Numbered from the stretch's first letter, positions 1 through 9,510 are shown. The stretch is DNA of 64,000 nt from Pseudomonas baltica (GCF_031880315.1 NZ_CP134771.1:6015001-6079000), one strand, 5' to 3'. A program made the numbers and translations. Notes: generated by a model not told the origin, from the letters alone.

Positions 1-973
1 TCGCTTCCAGGTCGAAGCCATCGCGCAGTGCCCGGCGCACACGCACGTCATCGGTAGGCGCGGCGGTGTAGTTGAGGTTAAGCGTGAACGATGTCTCTGC
101 CGACGGCCCGGTGAGGAACTGGAAGCCCTGGGCATTCTCGAACAGCGCGCGATCGGTGGGCTGTACGCCTTCGATCATGTCCACCTGCCCGGAGCTCAAG
201 GCCCCCGCACGTACCGCGTATTCGGGCAGGAAGCGATAGGTGACCGAGTTCAAATAGGCCGGGCCTTGATGCGCGGCATAGGCCGGCGCCCAGTGATAGT
301 TGGGGTTCTTGACGAAGCGCGCCGACTGGCCGCGCGTGTACTGGTCGAACACGAACGGGCCAGTGCCCACCAGGTTCGGACCGCCTTGGCAGAGGTCACC
401 GCCCTTGGCCAGGGTCTTGGGCGACAAAAAGCCCAGCTTGACGCTCGACAGTGACTCGAGGAACGCCGAGTCAGCCTTGCTCAGCACGATCTTGACCTCA
501 TGGGGCGAGACCACCTCGGTGTGATCGTAATACTCCAGAAAGGCGGCGGCGTTGGCGGTGTGGGCCGGATCCCTGGTCCAGTCGAGGTTGGCCTTGACCG
601 CCTCACCATCGAATGGCGTGCCGTCGCTGAAGGTCACGTCGTCACGCAGCGTGAAGCTGTAGCTCAGGCCATCGTCGGAGATGCGCCAGCTCTTCGCCAG
701 CCAGGGCGCGAACGTGCCGTCGGCCTGCTTGCCGACCAACGAGTCGATGTAGTTGCGGATCACCAGGAAGGCATTCTGCTGCGACGAGTTGTGCGGGTCG
801 AAGCACACCGGTTCGGTGGTCACGCCAAACGTGATGTCGCCGCCGTCGCGGGGCTTGACCACGCTGTTCTCGGTTTTGGCGACGCTCTTGGCGGGTTCTG
901 AAGGGTTGTCGCAACTGGCCAGTAATGGGCTGATGGCAACGGCCAGGCAAAGCAGGGGAAGGGGTGCTCTCAT
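1..973 (-). CDS. ABC transporter substrate-binding lipoprotein, family 5 (partial)
   Basis: Periplasmic solute-binding protein of the peptide/nickel/opine (SBP family 5) class; the C-terminal part runs off the left edge. The ATG at 973 opens a lipoprotein signal with lipobox L-A-S-C (Cys21), then the family hallmarks: GGDITFG and FDPHN near the start, the region SYSFTLRDDVTFSDGTPF, and YAVRAGALSSGQVDMIEG. It lies 7 bp after the ATPase gene and would be the last gene of the permease-permease-ATPase-binding protein operon starting at 4449. The ligand cannot be read from sequence. The divergent FMN monooxygenase suggests a non-peptide substrate such as a sulfur or amine compound (inference). Confidence 0.9.
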   Translation of the reverse strand, partial: MRAPLPLLCLAVAISPLLASCDNPSEPAKSVAKTENSVVKPRDGGDITFGVTTEPVCFDPHNSSQQNAFLVIRNYIDSLVGKQADGTFAPWLAKSWRISDDGLSYSFTLRDDVTFSDGTPFDGEAVKANLDWTRDPAHTANAAAFLEYYDHTEVVSPHEVKIVLSKADSAFLESLSSVKLGFLSPKTLAKGGDLCQGGPNLVGTGPFVFDQYTRGQSARFVKNPNYHWAPAYAAHQGPAYLNSVTYRFLPEYAVRAGALSSGQVDMIEGVQPTDRALFENAQGFQFLTGPSAETSFTLNLNYTAAPTDDVRVRRALRDGFDLEA

Positions 974-980
974 GATGTCC

Positions 981-2660
981 TTAAGCGCAAGCAGGTGAAG
1001 CGGCCACGGTCGGCTGTGCCGACAACAGACGTTGGGTATAGGGATGTTGCGGGGCGTCGAAGACTTGCTGGACCGTGCCGTGCTCGACCACCTCGCCCTG
1101 ATGGAACACCAGCACGCGATCGCTGACGTGGCGGATCACTTCCAGGTCGTGAGAAATGAACAGCAGGGCGATGCCGCGCTCGGCTTGTAACTCGCTGATC
1201 AGGTCCAGTACCTGCGCTTGAACGTACACGTCCAGCGCCGACACCGGTTCATCGCAGATGATCAGCGCGGGTTCTGCCGCCAGTGCACGGGCGATGGCGA
1301 TGCGTTGGCGCTGACCACCGGACAGCGAGCGGGGATGGCGATCGAGATAGGCGGCGTTGAGGCCGACCTGGGTGAGCAGGGCGGTGACTCGCTCGCGTTG
1401 GCGATCCTGGGCGTGGAGGTTTTCAGCGATGATCTGCAGCACGCTGTAGCGCGGATCGAACGAGCTCAGCGGGTCTTGCGGGATGTACTGCATCTGCCGC
1501 CGCCATGGCCGGCGTTGCGCCTCGGGCACCTGGCTCCATGGCTGGCCGAGCAGCTGCACGCTGCCGCTGTCGGGTTCGAGCAGGCCGAGGACGATGTTGG
1601 CGCAGGTGGTCTTGCCGGAGCCCGACTCACCGACGATGCCCAGCACTTCGCCCTTGTGCACGCTGAACGAGGCGCTGTGCAAGGCGGTGAAACTCTCCTT
1701 GCGGCGGCCGAAACCGCCGCGCCGATAGTGCTTGCTGATGTTGTCGACGTGCAGCACCACCTGTTGTCGATCGATATGCCGACTCGGCAAGGCGCTGCGC
1801 TCGATGCGCAACGGTTGAGTCTCGTCGACGGCCGGCAGCACCCGCGCCGAACTCAGGCGGGTGCCACGGGACTGTTCGCTCGGTGTCGCCGCCAACAGTT
1901 GGCGGGTGTAGTCGTGGCGCGGGCGGGTGAGCACTTGCGCCACCGGCCCGGAGTCGACCACCACGCCGTTGTGCATCACGTAAACGCGGTCGGCGATCTG
2001 CGCCACCAATGCCAGGTCGTGGCTGATGATCAGCAGCCCGGCACCACGGGCCACGCGGTCGGCCAAGACCGCGATCACTTGTTGTTGCACGGTCACATCG
2101 AGGGCGGTCGTCGGTTCGTCGGCGATGATCAGGCTTGGCTCGCCGGCGATGGCGGCGCCGATCAATGCCCGTTGGCGCAGGCCGCCGGACAGTTGATGGG
2201 CATATTGACCGGCGCGCTCCCTGGCTTCGGGGATGCCGACCTGCGCGAACACCTCGACCACCCGCTGTTCCACCTCGCGACTGCTCTTGAGCAAGTCGTG
2301 CACGGTGAGGACTTCGCCCGCCTCCTGGCCGATGGTGCGCAAAGGATCCAGCGACACCAGCGCATCTTGCATCACCAGCCCGGCCCAGCGGCCGCGGATC
2401 TGGCGCCAATCCTGCTCGGTGAAAGTCAGGGCATCGCGACCGGCGATTTGCAAGGTCCTGGCCTTGACCACGGCGCCATCACCGGCCAGACCCAACAGGC
2501 TGCGCGCGGTCAGGCTCTTGCCCGAGCCGGATTCGCCCACCAGGGCCACGCATTCGCCGGGCTGGATACTCAGGCTCAAACCGCGCACCAGCGGCGTATC
2601 GCCGTGCAGGGCCGGGAAGCTGATGCTCAGGTTGTCGATGTCTACCAAGGCTTGGGTCAT
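981..2660 (-). CDS. Fused dipeptide-type ABC transporter ATPase (two ATPase domains)
   Basis: 559-residue cytoplasmic ATPase with two complete ABC domains in one chain, equivalent to DppD plus DppF. Domain 1 has Walker A GESGSGKS and signature LSGGLRQRA; domain 2 has GESGSGKT and LSGGQRQRIAIARAL followed by the Walker B stretch LIICDEP. Each domain ends with the oligopeptide-type C-terminal region (DYTRQLL; HPYTQRLL). The start at 2660 (MTQALVDIDN) overlaps the upstream permease stop in an ATGA, so translation is coupled. It powers import with the two permeases and the downstream binding protein. Fused DF subunits are common in Pseudomonas and rhizobial peptide/opine importers. Confidence 0.93.
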   Translation of the reverse strand: MTQALVDIDNLSISFPALHGDTPLVRGLSLSIQPGECVALVGESGSGKSLTARSLLGLAGDGAVVKARTLQIAGRDALTFTEQDWRQIRGRWAGLVMQDALVSLDPLRTIGQEAGEVLTVHDLLKSSREVEQRVVEVFAQVGIPEARERAGQYAHQLSGGLRQRALIGAAIAGEPSLIIADEPTTALDVTVQQQVIAVLADRVARGAGLLIISHDLALVAQIADRVYVMHNGVVVDSGPVAQVLTRPRHDYTRQLLAATPSEQSRGTRLSSARVLPAVDETQPLRIERSALPSRHIDRQQVVLHVDNISKHYRRGGFGRRKESFTALHSASFSVHKGEVLGIVGESGSGKTTCANIVLGLLEPDSGSVQLLGQPWSQVPEAQRRPWRRQMQYIPQDPLSSFDPRYSVLQIIAENLHAQDRQRERVTALLTQVGLNAAYLDRHPRSLSGGQRQRIAIARALAAEPALIICDEPVSALDVYVQAQVLDLISELQAERGIALLFISHDLEVIRHVSDRVLVFHQGEVVEHGTVQQVFDAPQHPYTQRLLSAQPTVAASPACA

Positions 2661-3535
2661 GGCGCGAGCCTCCCTTCGAAGCGGCGCTGCAGGTAGCTGC
2701 CGACCACGGTAAAAGAGATCACCGTGAGGGTGATGGCCACGCCGGGGAACACACTCGGCCACCAGGCCACGCGCAGCACGTCACGGCCTTCGGCGAGCAT
2801 CACGCCCCATTCCGGTGTCGGTGGTTGTGGGCCAAGACCCAGGAAGCTGAGGCCGGAGACGGCGATGATCGAGCTGCCGATATCGATGGTCGCCACGATT
2901 GGAATGGCCACCAGCACGTTGGGCAGCAAGTGGCGCAGGAACACCTTCCCTCGCGACTGCCCGTACAGCACCGCATGGCGCACGTAATCGGCGTTGCGCA
3001 CCAGTTGCGTCTGGCTGCGGATCAAGCGCCCGAACTTGGGAATCCCGGCGATACCGATAGCCACTGCGACGTTCATCAAACCAGGGCCGATCAGGGCGAT
3101 CACCAGCAAGGCCAGCAACACGTTAGGGAAGGCCGAGAGCATGTCGAACAGGCGTGAGGCGACTTCGTCGAGCCAGCGGTTTTTCATGCCGGCGAGCAAA
3201 CCCAACAGGGTGCCGACTACCAGGCTCAGGAGCATGCCGGCGATGCCGATCAGCAGCGAATAGCGCGTGCCGTAGACTACGCGGGCGAACACGTCGCGGC
3301 CGAGCCGATCGGTGCCGAACCAGTGCACCAGGTTCGGCGCCTGCAGGCCGACGGTGACGTCGCCCGACAGTGGATCGTAGCCGGTCAGCCAGAACGGCAC
3401 GACCAGGGCGATGGCCAGCGCCAGCAAGAACGCCGCGCTCAGCACCACGCCCAGAGGCAGTTTGCGGCGCGTCGACGGGGCTGCTGCAGTAGCGCCGGTG
3501 TCATCCGGCGCGAAGGTGGAGACAGTCTGGGTCAT
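2657..3535 (-). CDS. ABC transporter permease, DppC-like
   Basis: 292-residue inner-membrane permease of the BPD-transp-1 family. It has the N-terminal OppC-type segment (FWLTGYDP), the FGTDRLGRDVFARVVYGTR motif typical of DppC/NikC proteins, about six hydrophobic segments and the EAA-type loop ending SFLGLGPQPPTPEWG. The start ATG at 3535 overlaps the stop of the upstream permease, and its own stop overlaps the ATPase start, so the operon is fully coupled. It forms the heterodimeric channel with the 3532-4449 product. Confidence 0.92.
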   Translation of the reverse strand: MTQTVSTFAPDDTGATAAAPSTRRKLPLGVVLSAAFLLALAIALVVPFWLTGYDPLSGDVTVGLQAPNLVHWFGTDRLGRDVFARVVYGTRYSLLIGIAGMLLSLVVGTLLGLLAGMKNRWLDEVASRLFDMLSAFPNVLLALLVIALIGPGLMNVAVAIGIAGIPKFGRLIRSQTQLVRNADYVRHAVLYGQSRGKVFLRHLLPNVLVAIPIVATIDIGSSIIAVSGLSFLGLGPQPPTPEWGVMLAEGRDVLRVAWWPSVFPGVAITLTVISFTVVGSYLQRRFEGRLAP

Positions 3536-4449
3536 TGGCTTCTGAGCCTCGGATCGATGAGCAGATACAGAACATCCAGCAGCGTCGAGATCGCTACGTA
3601 GATAAAGGCCGCCACCAGCACCACGGCCAACACCACCGGCACGTCCTGGCTGGTGATGGCGTTGAGGGTGACGGTGCCGAGACCGGGTCGGCCGAAGACT
3701 TTTTCGGTGATCACCGCGCCGCCGAGCAGGCCTCCCACCAGCCAACCGCCCAGAGTCACGATCGGTAGCAAGGCATGGCGCAGCACGTGGCTGAAGCGCA
3801 GTCGGGTTTCACTCAGGCCGCGAGCGCGCAGGGTGGTCACGAAGGGCTGCTCGAGGGCTTTCTCCATGGCCTCGCGCAATACTTGTGCAAGGATCCCGGC
3901 GGTGGGCAGCGCCAGGGTCACGGCGGGCAAGACCAGCGACTGCCAGCCATTGGCCCCCGACACCGGGAACCAGCGCCAGTGGAAGGAGAACAGCATCAAC
4001 AGCAGGATGCCGATCCAGAACACCGGCATGGAGGTCATCACCAATTCCAGCGACGAGGCGATCTTGCGGCCCAGGGCGCTACGCCCGGCGGTGAGCAGCG
4101 CGACGGTAATGGCCAAAATCGCCGCCAATGCCCCTGCCGTCAGCGCCAGCTGCACCGTAGGCCACAGTTGCGATCCGAGAATGGCCCCCACCGATTGGCG
4201 CATCACATAGGAGGTGCCAAGGTCGCCATGCACCAGGCGGCCAAGGAAATCGAGGTATTGTGCGGGGAGGGATTTGTCCAGCCCCCATTCGGCGGCGATG
4301 GCTTCGCGCAAGCCGGGGTATTCGTTATCGCCGGCGAGGATATCGGCGATGTTGCCTGGCAGGGAGTGCAGGGCGGTGAAGGCCGCCGTTACGCTGAGCC
4401 ACAACACCAGAACGCTGCTGAACAGCCGCGTGATTACGCTTTGCCACAT
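3532..4449 (-). CDS. ABC transporter permease, DppB-like
   Basis: 305-residue inner-membrane permease. The N-terminal transmembrane segment and SLPGN...YLDFLGRLVHGDLGTSY are typical of DppB/NikB proteins. The permease core has an EAA loop (LREAMEKALEQPFVTTLRARGLS) and VITEKVFGRPGLGTVTLNAI near the C-terminus. It is the first gene of the leftward operon; its promoter must lie in the 234-bp divergent gap to the monooxygenase gene at 4684. Confidence 0.92.
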   Translation of the reverse strand: MWQSVITRLFSSVLVLWLSVTAAFTALHSLPGNIADILAGDNEYPGLREAIAAEWGLDKSLPAQYLDFLGRLVHGDLGTSYVMRQSVGAILGSQLWPTVQLALTAGALAAILAITVALLTAGRSALGRKIASSLELVMTSMPVFWIGILLLMLFSFHWRWFPVSGANGWQSLVLPAVTLALPTAGILAQVLREAMEKALEQPFVTTLRARGLSETRLRFSHVLRHALLPIVTLGGWLVGGLLGGAVITEKVFGRPGLGTVTLNAITSQDVPVVLAVVLVAAFIYVAISTLLDVLYLLIDPRLRSQ

Positions 4450-4683
4450 AGATCTTCCTTTCAGTCGTCACCTCAGGGCGTGAGTGAAGGCGATCCTATA
4501 GGCGATACTCGGCAGGCGTCCAAGGCTGTTTAAGCATAAAAATATAATGAAAAAAATGCATGTAGATAGGGTTATAAGATTCTTTATGCTGATGGAATAA
4601 GCTTAGGCTTATACGGTTCTTCTGTATTTCTCCTGGGTTTTTATACTGACCGGCACTTTACAAGCCTGTCGCTGGAGCCGCCC
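4450..4683. promoter_or_regulatory. Divergent control region between ABC importer and monooxygenase, with palindrome
   Basis: 234-bp AT-rich gap between two outward-facing operons. It contains a palindrome ATAAGC-TTAG-GCTTAT at 4597-4612 and a T/A-rich stretch around 4530-4585 suited to promoters in both directions. A shared operator for joint control of importer and enzymes is plausible but not shown; no regulator gene is adjacent. Confidence 0.45.
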
Positions 4684-6009
4684 ATGAGCCGCCAGATTCA
4701 CCTGTCCGCCTTCCTGCTCTCGGGTCCGGTGATCCATAGCCATGCCGTCTGGCGCCATCCGCAGACCGTCGGCAACTACCTCGACCCCGAGTACTACGCG
4801 CGCACTGCGAGGGTCGTGGAGGAAGGGCTGTTCGATTTCCTGTTCTTCGCCGATCGCCTGGCGGTGGGGGACCAGATGGGCGGCTCGCGGGAAACCGCCC
4901 TGCGCTACGGCGCCCAGGACGCCACCCGACTCGACCCGCTGCCGATCCTCTCCTACCTGGTCGGCCAGACGCGCAAGCTGGGCCTGGGAGCGACGCGCTC
5001 GACTACCTATTACGAGCCCGCGCACATCGCCCGCGAGTTCGCCACCCTCGATCACCTGTCCAAAGGCCGCGCGGCGTGGAATATCGTCACCTCCATGAAC
5101 GACAGCGAAGGGCGTCTGTTCGGCAAGGACAAGCACCTGGAGCACGACCTGCGCTACGACCGTGCGGACGAATTCGTCGAAGTCGCCTTGAAGCTGTGGC
5201 GCACTTGGGAGCGTGATGCGCTGCTGCTGGATCGCGAGCGCGGCATTCTTGCCGACCCTTCGAAGATTCACCCGGTCAAGCATCAGGGCGAGTGGTTTCG
5301 CGTCGAAGGCCCGCTGAATATCCCCCGCACCCCGCAGGGTCGGCCGGTGTTGATTCAGGCCGGTTCTTCGGGGCGGGGGCGGCGCTTCGGGGCGCGCTGG
5401 GCGGAGGCGATCTTCACCATTCATCCGCACCTCAAGGCCATGCAGGCGTTTCGCGAGGACGTGCGCAGCCAGGTGGTGCAGCAAGGCCGTAGTGCCGACA
5501 GCCTGAAAGTACTGACTGCGGTGATGCCCTTTATCGGCGGCAGCGAGGCCGAAGCACGGGCCAAGCGCGACAAGCACAATGCCTTGGCACGACCGGAGTT
5601 GGGCCTCGTCACCCTGGCCTCGCAATTGAACGTCGACCTGTCTTCTTTCGCTTTGAGCGCTACCGTCGGCGAGGTCGCCCGTTCGCCGCTGGTGCATGCC
5701 GCCGCGGCGGAAAAGCTCCTGTCCCAGGGCCCGGACCTGACGCTCGAAGCCTTGGGCCGATCCTTCGCCAGCAGTGTGCGGGTGCCGCAGTTGGTGGGAA
5801 CCGGCGCGCAGGTGGCCGACCAGTTGGCCGAGTTGTTTGTCAGCGGCGGTTGCGATGGTTTCGTGATTTCGCCGGCGTTTCTGCCGGGCTCGTTCAGCGA
5901 GTTCGTCGAGAGCGTGATCCCTCATCTGCAGCGCAAGGGCCTGTTCCGTACCGCCTATGAGGGCTCGACCTTGCGCGAGCATCTGGGGCTGGCGCAGCTG
6001 ACGGATTGA
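4684..6009 (+). CDS. FMN-dependent monooxygenase of the NtaA/SnaA/DszA family
   Basis: 441-residue bacterial luciferase-like (TIM barrel) flavin monooxygenase using FMNH2 supplied by a separate reductase. Family marks seen: FDFLFFADRL near residue 50, TTYYEPAHIAREFATLDHLSKGRAAWNIVTS in the middle, the HPVKHQGEWFRVEGPLNIPRTPQGRPVLIQAGSS block, and a C-terminal GTGAQVADQLAELFVSGGCDGFVI. Length is normal for the family. The divergent ABC importer suggests that the imported compound is oxidised here, for example a C-S or C-N bond cleavage (inference). Start ATG follows GGAGCC at short spacing. Confidence 0.9.
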   Translation: MSRQIHLSAFLLSGPVIHSHAVWRHPQTVGNYLDPEYYARTARVVEEGLFDFLFFADRLAVGDQMGGSRETALRYGAQDATRLDPLPILSYLVGQTRKLGLGATRSTTYYEPAHIAREFATLDHLSKGRAAWNIVTSMNDSEGRLFGKDKHLEHDLRYDRADEFVEVALKLWRTWERDALLLDRERGILADPSKIHPVKHQGEWFRVEGPLNIPRTPQGRPVLIQAGSSGRGRRFGARWAEAIFTIHPHLKAMQAFREDVRSQVVQQGRSADSLKVLTAVMPFIGGSEAEARAKRDKHNALARPELGLVTLASQLNVDLSSFALSATVGEVARSPLVHAAAAEKLLSQGPDLTLEALGRSFASSVRVPQLVGTGAQVADQLAELFVSGGCDGFVISPAFLPGSFSEFVESVIPHLQRKGLFRTAYEGSTLREHLGLAQLTD

Positions 6010-6037
6010 TCAGTTCACTTGATGGAGCAGCAGTGCA

Positions 6038-6991
6038 ATGACAGGACCGGTAATCACCAGTCACCTCGAAGACGATTTCAACGATGCCCTCGAACAGCGC
6101 CTGGGCCGCAAGATTCAGCGCCTGCCCTGGGGCTCGGTGGACATCCCCGACAACACTGAAATCCTGCTGGCTTCGCCGATCGGCAAAGGTCCGCACCGCC
6201 ATACACTGGAGCGCCCGGCCAACTGGCCGCAGCACATCAAGTGGATCCAGCTGGTGTCGTCGGGCACCGATATCTTTCCACCGTGGTTTTTGCAGAGCGC
6301 GCGGGTCAGCACCGCGAGAGGTGTAGCCGCGCATTCGATCGCCGACTACTGCCTGGCGGCGATCCTCTCGGTCAGCAAGGACTTGCCCAACCTGTGGGTC
6401 AACAGCCCCTTGCAATGGCAGTCGCGGCGCACGGCCACGGTGTATGGCTCTACCGTGGGCCTGGTCGGTCTCGGCGCGATTGGCGAGGCGCTGGCGCAAA
6501 AGGCGCTGGCTCTGGGGGCGCAAGTGGTTGCGGTAAGGCAATCGAAAAACCCCTCGCCGGTGGCCGGGGTACGCCTGGTGGGCTCGATCGCCGAGTTGAT
6601 GGCGGTCAGTGATCATGTGGTGCTGGTGGCGCCGGCGACGTCATCGACCTACAAGATCATCGACGCTAAGGCTTGGGCCCATGCCAAGCCGGGGCTGCAC
6701 CTGATCAACGTCGCCCGTGGTGAACTGGTAGACGACGATGCCCTGCTGGCGGCCTTGGCAAGCGGGCAAGCCGGCTTCGCCACATTGGACACCACCGCAC
6801 CGGAGCCGCTGCCGGAGGGGCATCCGTTTTATAACCACGCGCATATTCAGTTGTCTTCGCACACCAGTGCGCTGAGCTGGCTGACGCGCAAGAGTCTGTT
6901 GGAAAAGTTCGTCGCCAATCTGGCGAGGTATCAGGGTGGGCAGACTTTGATCGATGAGCTGGCGGTGGCGAAAGATTCGAGTGCTGCCTGA
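6038..6991 (+). CDS. D-isomer-specific 2-hydroxyacid dehydrogenase family protein
   Basis: 317-residue NAD(P)-dependent oxidoreductase. The Rossmann motif G-x-G-x-x-G lies at residues 144-149 (GLGAIG), the substrate-binding Arg is in NVARGE (R223), the acid is near E252 and the catalytic His is in SSHTS (H271), so the active site is intact. It would reduce a 2-keto acid or oxidise a D-2-hydroxy acid. It follows the monooxygenase by 28 bp and is probably cotranscribed, which suggests it handles a product of that enzyme (inference). Confidence 0.87.
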   Translation: MTGPVITSHLEDDFNDALEQRLGRKIQRLPWGSVDIPDNTEILLASPIGKGPHRHTLERPANWPQHIKWIQLVSSGTDIFPPWFLQSARVSTARGVAAHSIADYCLAAILSVSKDLPNLWVNSPLQWQSRRTATVYGSTVGLVGLGAIGEALAQKALALGAQVVAVRQSKNPSPVAGVRLVGSIAELMAVSDHVVLVAPATSSTYKIIDAKAWAHAKPGLHLINVARGELVDDDALLAALASGQAGFATLDTTAPEPLPEGHPFYNHAHIQLSSHTSALSWLTRKSLLEKFVANLARYQGGQTLIDELAVAKDSSAA

Positions 6992-7151
6992 TGTGAACAA
7001 TATTGGGGTAGCGGGCTTGCGCGTTCGGCGGCGAATGGCAGCTCCACCACGATTGATTCTGAAGAGACGCGGCGCCGCTGATGCCTTCGCCGCCGACCGC
7101 GCACGCCTGCTACCACGGGTATCAGGGCAGGGCTGATTCTGGGAGCGGTGC

Positions 7152-8123
7152 TCAGTGGTGGCGTGGATCAGCCAGGATCCGGGCATACACCGACCGATCA
7201 AGATTCGCGCCCGACAATATCACGGCGACGGTTTTCCCCTGTTGGCTGTTGCGCTCTTGCATCAGTGCCGCCAGCGCGGCTGCGCCTGCACCTTCCGCCA
7301 GGTTATGGGTATCGGTGTAATACACCAGCATCGCGTGCGCGACCTCTTCGTCGCTGACCGCCAGGAGGCGTGCGGCACCCGCGCTGTAGATCGCCAGCGC
7401 TTCGGGGATCGGCTTGCGCACGGCCATGCCGTCGGCGAAGGTTTTGGCGGTAGCGGTTTCTTGCAACTGGCCTGACTCGAATGACAGCTTGGCCGCCGCC
7501 GCTTCGCTGGACACCACCCCCACCACCTCGGTCTTCAGCCCCAACGCATCACGCGCCGCGATCACCGCACACACCCCCGAACCACAACCGATAGGCACGT
7601 AAACGGTATCCAGGTCAGGGACCGCGTTGAACAGCTCCAGCCCATAGGTAGCCACGCCTCGCACCAGTTCACGGTGGTAGGGCGGTACCAGATACAGGTC
7701 CTGTGCCACAGCCAGGCGCGCGGCCTCTTCGCGCGCTTCATCGAAGTCCCGACCACATTCCACCAGCTCGGCACCGAAGCCGCGCATGGCATTGTTCTTT
7801 TCCACCGAGTTGCCCCGAGGCACCACGATCAGTGCCCGCAGGCCCAGGGCTCTTGCCGCCAGCGCCAGGCTCTGGCCGTGGTTGCCGCGGGTAGCACTGA
7901 CCACGCCGCGCACTCGCGGATGCGTGCACTTGAGCCAATGCATGAAGGTAATGCCGCCGCGTACCTTGAAGGCCCCAGTCGGCGTGTGGTTCTCGTGCTT
8001 GACCCAGACCATGCAACCCAGACGCTCGGCCAGCAAGGGCCAGGCGTATTGCGCGGTGGCGGGCATCACCTGGTAGACCTGGCGGGCGGCGTCTTCGATA
8101 TCGTTGCGGGTCAGTCCGTGCAT
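7152..8123 (-). CDS. PLP-dependent threonine/serine dehydratase-like protein
   Basis: 323-residue fold-type II PLP enzyme related to threonine ammonia-lyase (IlvA/TdcB catalytic domain) without the ACT regulatory domain. The Schiff-base lysine is K53 in TGAFKVRGG, the glycine-rich phosphate loop is in IGCGSGVCAV, and the C-terminal SGAN block is present. It is divergent from the AraC gene at 8221, 97 bp away, so that regulator probably controls it. The exact amino-acid substrate is not readable; a second, more typical member lies at 35414. Confidence 0.82.
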   Translation of the reverse strand: MHGLTRNDIEDAARQVYQVMPATAQYAWPLLAERLGCMVWVKHENHTPTGAFKVRGGITFMHWLKCTHPRVRGVVSATRGNHGQSLALAARALGLRALIVVPRGNSVEKNNAMRGFGAELVECGRDFDEAREEAARLAVAQDLYLVPPYHRELVRGVATYGLELFNAVPDLDTVYVPIGCGSGVCAVIAARDALGLKTEVVGVVSSEAAAAKLSFESGQLQETATAKTFADGMAVRKPIPEALAIYSAGAARLLAVSDEEVAHAMLVYYTDTHNLAEGAGAAALAALMQERNSQQGKTVAVILSGANLDRSVYARILADPRHH

Positions 8124-8220
8124 GGGGAGTTCTCTGTGCGGTTTCGTCTACTCTAGGGCGGCGACCCCCAGTGGGGCTTTCAAAAAACTGACCTGATCTT
8201 TTGCGCCGACCGCGAGTAAG

Positions 8221-9012
8221 ATGCCGAGCATGACCGCTATCCCTTCATTGCCCGTTTACCCACCAGTGCACCGCGCTGAAGCGGGGCCGTGGGCAATCGA
8301 ATTGCTGCCAGGCTCGCCCTACGAAGCCCGCTACGTGGCGCCCCAGGCAGCCATCGGCTTTGCCTTCGACAGCCAGCGCGGCGTGCATGCCATCGCCAGC
8401 GACCGGGTGCGACCTTTCCACGCGATACCCAATGGCCTGGCCTTGGTGCCCGCGGGGTGCGAGGTGTTTTCCGCCTCGCAACAGGGTGGCGAATACCTGC
8501 GAGTGATCCGCACCGATGGCGCGCTATTGCTGGGTGAGCAGGCGTTCAACGATGTGATCGATCAACCAGCGATTGCCTTGGCACAACGCATGCGCGCGGC
8601 GTTGCTGCGCGGCTCGCCGGAGGATGACTGGGAGGCCTGGGCGTTGGCACTGTCGGAGCGGGCAGGGGGCGTGCGGCAGCCAATGGCGCCGCGCGGATCG
8701 ATGACGCGCCAGCGCTTGCAACGGCTTGACGAATTCATCGATGCTCAACTGCAGGGCTCGCTGACCGTGCAGGCCATGTCCGGGCTGCTGGGGTTGTCCG
8801 AAGGGTTTTTCATGCGTGCCTTCAAAGCCGCCGTGGGCAAGAGCCCGCACAGCTATGTGATCGACCGCCGGATGGCCCGCGCCCGAGTGTTGTTGCAGGA
8901 TCCGAGAAGGGGCCTGGCGGATATAGCGCTGGCGTGCGGGTTCGCTTCGCAGGCGCATATGGCGACGGTGTTCAAGCAGCGGCTGGGGGTGAGTCCCAGT
9001 CGGTTGCGCTGA
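8221..9012 (+). CDS. AraC-family transcriptional regulator
   Basis: 263-residue regulator with an N-terminal cupin-like sensor region and a C-terminal double helix-turn-helix (about residues 165-263: LQGSLTVQAMSGLLGLSEGFFMRAFKAAVGKSPHSYV, then LADIALACGFASQAHMATVFKQRLGVSPSRLR). It is divergent from the PLP lyase and most likely its activator. The downstream VOC gene starts 28 bp after it and may share its transcript. Confidence 0.9.
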   Translation: MPSMTAIPSLPVYPPVHRAEAGPWAIELLPGSPYEARYVAPQAAIGFAFDSQRGVHAIASDRVRPFHAIPNGLALVPAGCEVFSASQQGGEYLRVIRTDGALLLGEQAFNDVIDQPAIALAQRMRAALLRGSPEDDWEAWALALSERAGGVRQPMAPRGSMTRQRLQRLDEFIDAQLQGSLTVQAMSGLLGLSEGFFMRAFKAAVGKSPHSYVIDRRMARARVLLQDPRRGLADIALACGFASQAHMATVFKQRLGVSPSRLR

Positions 9013-9040
9013 GATTTTACTCATCAAGGAACGATAAAAC

Positions 9041-9463
9041 ATGCTCATCAGAAACAAACTGGTGCCGGAGCTCATCATCACTGACTTGTCCAGGAGCCTG
9101 TATTTCTGGACCGAGCTGCTGGGGTTCACGATCGCCTATGACCGCCCCGAAGAGGGGTTCGCCTATCTGGACCTGCTGGGTGTACAGATCATGCTCGAGG
9201 AGCGCCGGCCAGCCGCGCGGCAATGGCTGACGGATGACTTGCTCGCACCCTTCGGTCGTGGCGTCAACTTTCAGATCGAAGTGCCCGATGTCGATGCCAT
9301 TCTTGAACGTCTTGGCAAGGTGCGTTGGCCGCTGTTCATGGCCTGTGAAGAGAAGTGGTACCGGGCGGGGGAGAGGGAGGTCGGGCAGCGACAGTTTCTG
9401 GTCCAGGATCCGGATGGTTACCTGGTGCGGTTAGCGCAGGATCTGGGTGAGCGCGCCTTGTAG
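9041..9463 (+). CDS. VOC-superfamily protein (glyoxalase/bleomycin-resistance fold)
   Basis: 140-residue protein of the bleomycin-resistance type: paired beta-alpha-beta modules with ELIITDLSRSLYFWTELLGF at the start and FLVQDPDGYLVRLAQDLG at the end, as in Ble/Shble-like binding proteins and small VOC enzymes. The second-module acid before the PDGY motif fits the family. Whether it binds a drug or turns over a metabolite is unknown. It ends just before a perfect bidirectional hairpin. Confidence 0.85.
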   Translation: MLIRNKLVPELIITDLSRSLYFWTELLGFTIAYDRPEEGFAYLDLLGVQIMLEERRPAARQWLTDDLLAPFGRGVNFQIEVPDVDAILERLGKVRWPLFMACEEKWYRAGEREVGQRQFLVQDPDGYLVRLAQDLGERAL

Positions 9464-9470
9464 CGGGGGG

Positions 9471-9503
9471 GGCTTTTCGCCGCCGAACGCGCGGCGAAAA
9501 GCC
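9471..9503. terminator. Perfect bidirectional hairpin terminator
   Basis: A 13-bp perfect inverted repeat, GGCTTTTCGCCGC and GCGGCGAAAAGCC, with a 7-base loop lies between the convergent VOC gene (stop 9463) and the cytochrome gene (stop 9511). The A/T block inside the stem gives it a terminator-like profile in both directions. Confidence 0.75.
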
Positions 9504-9510
9504 TGTTGGT

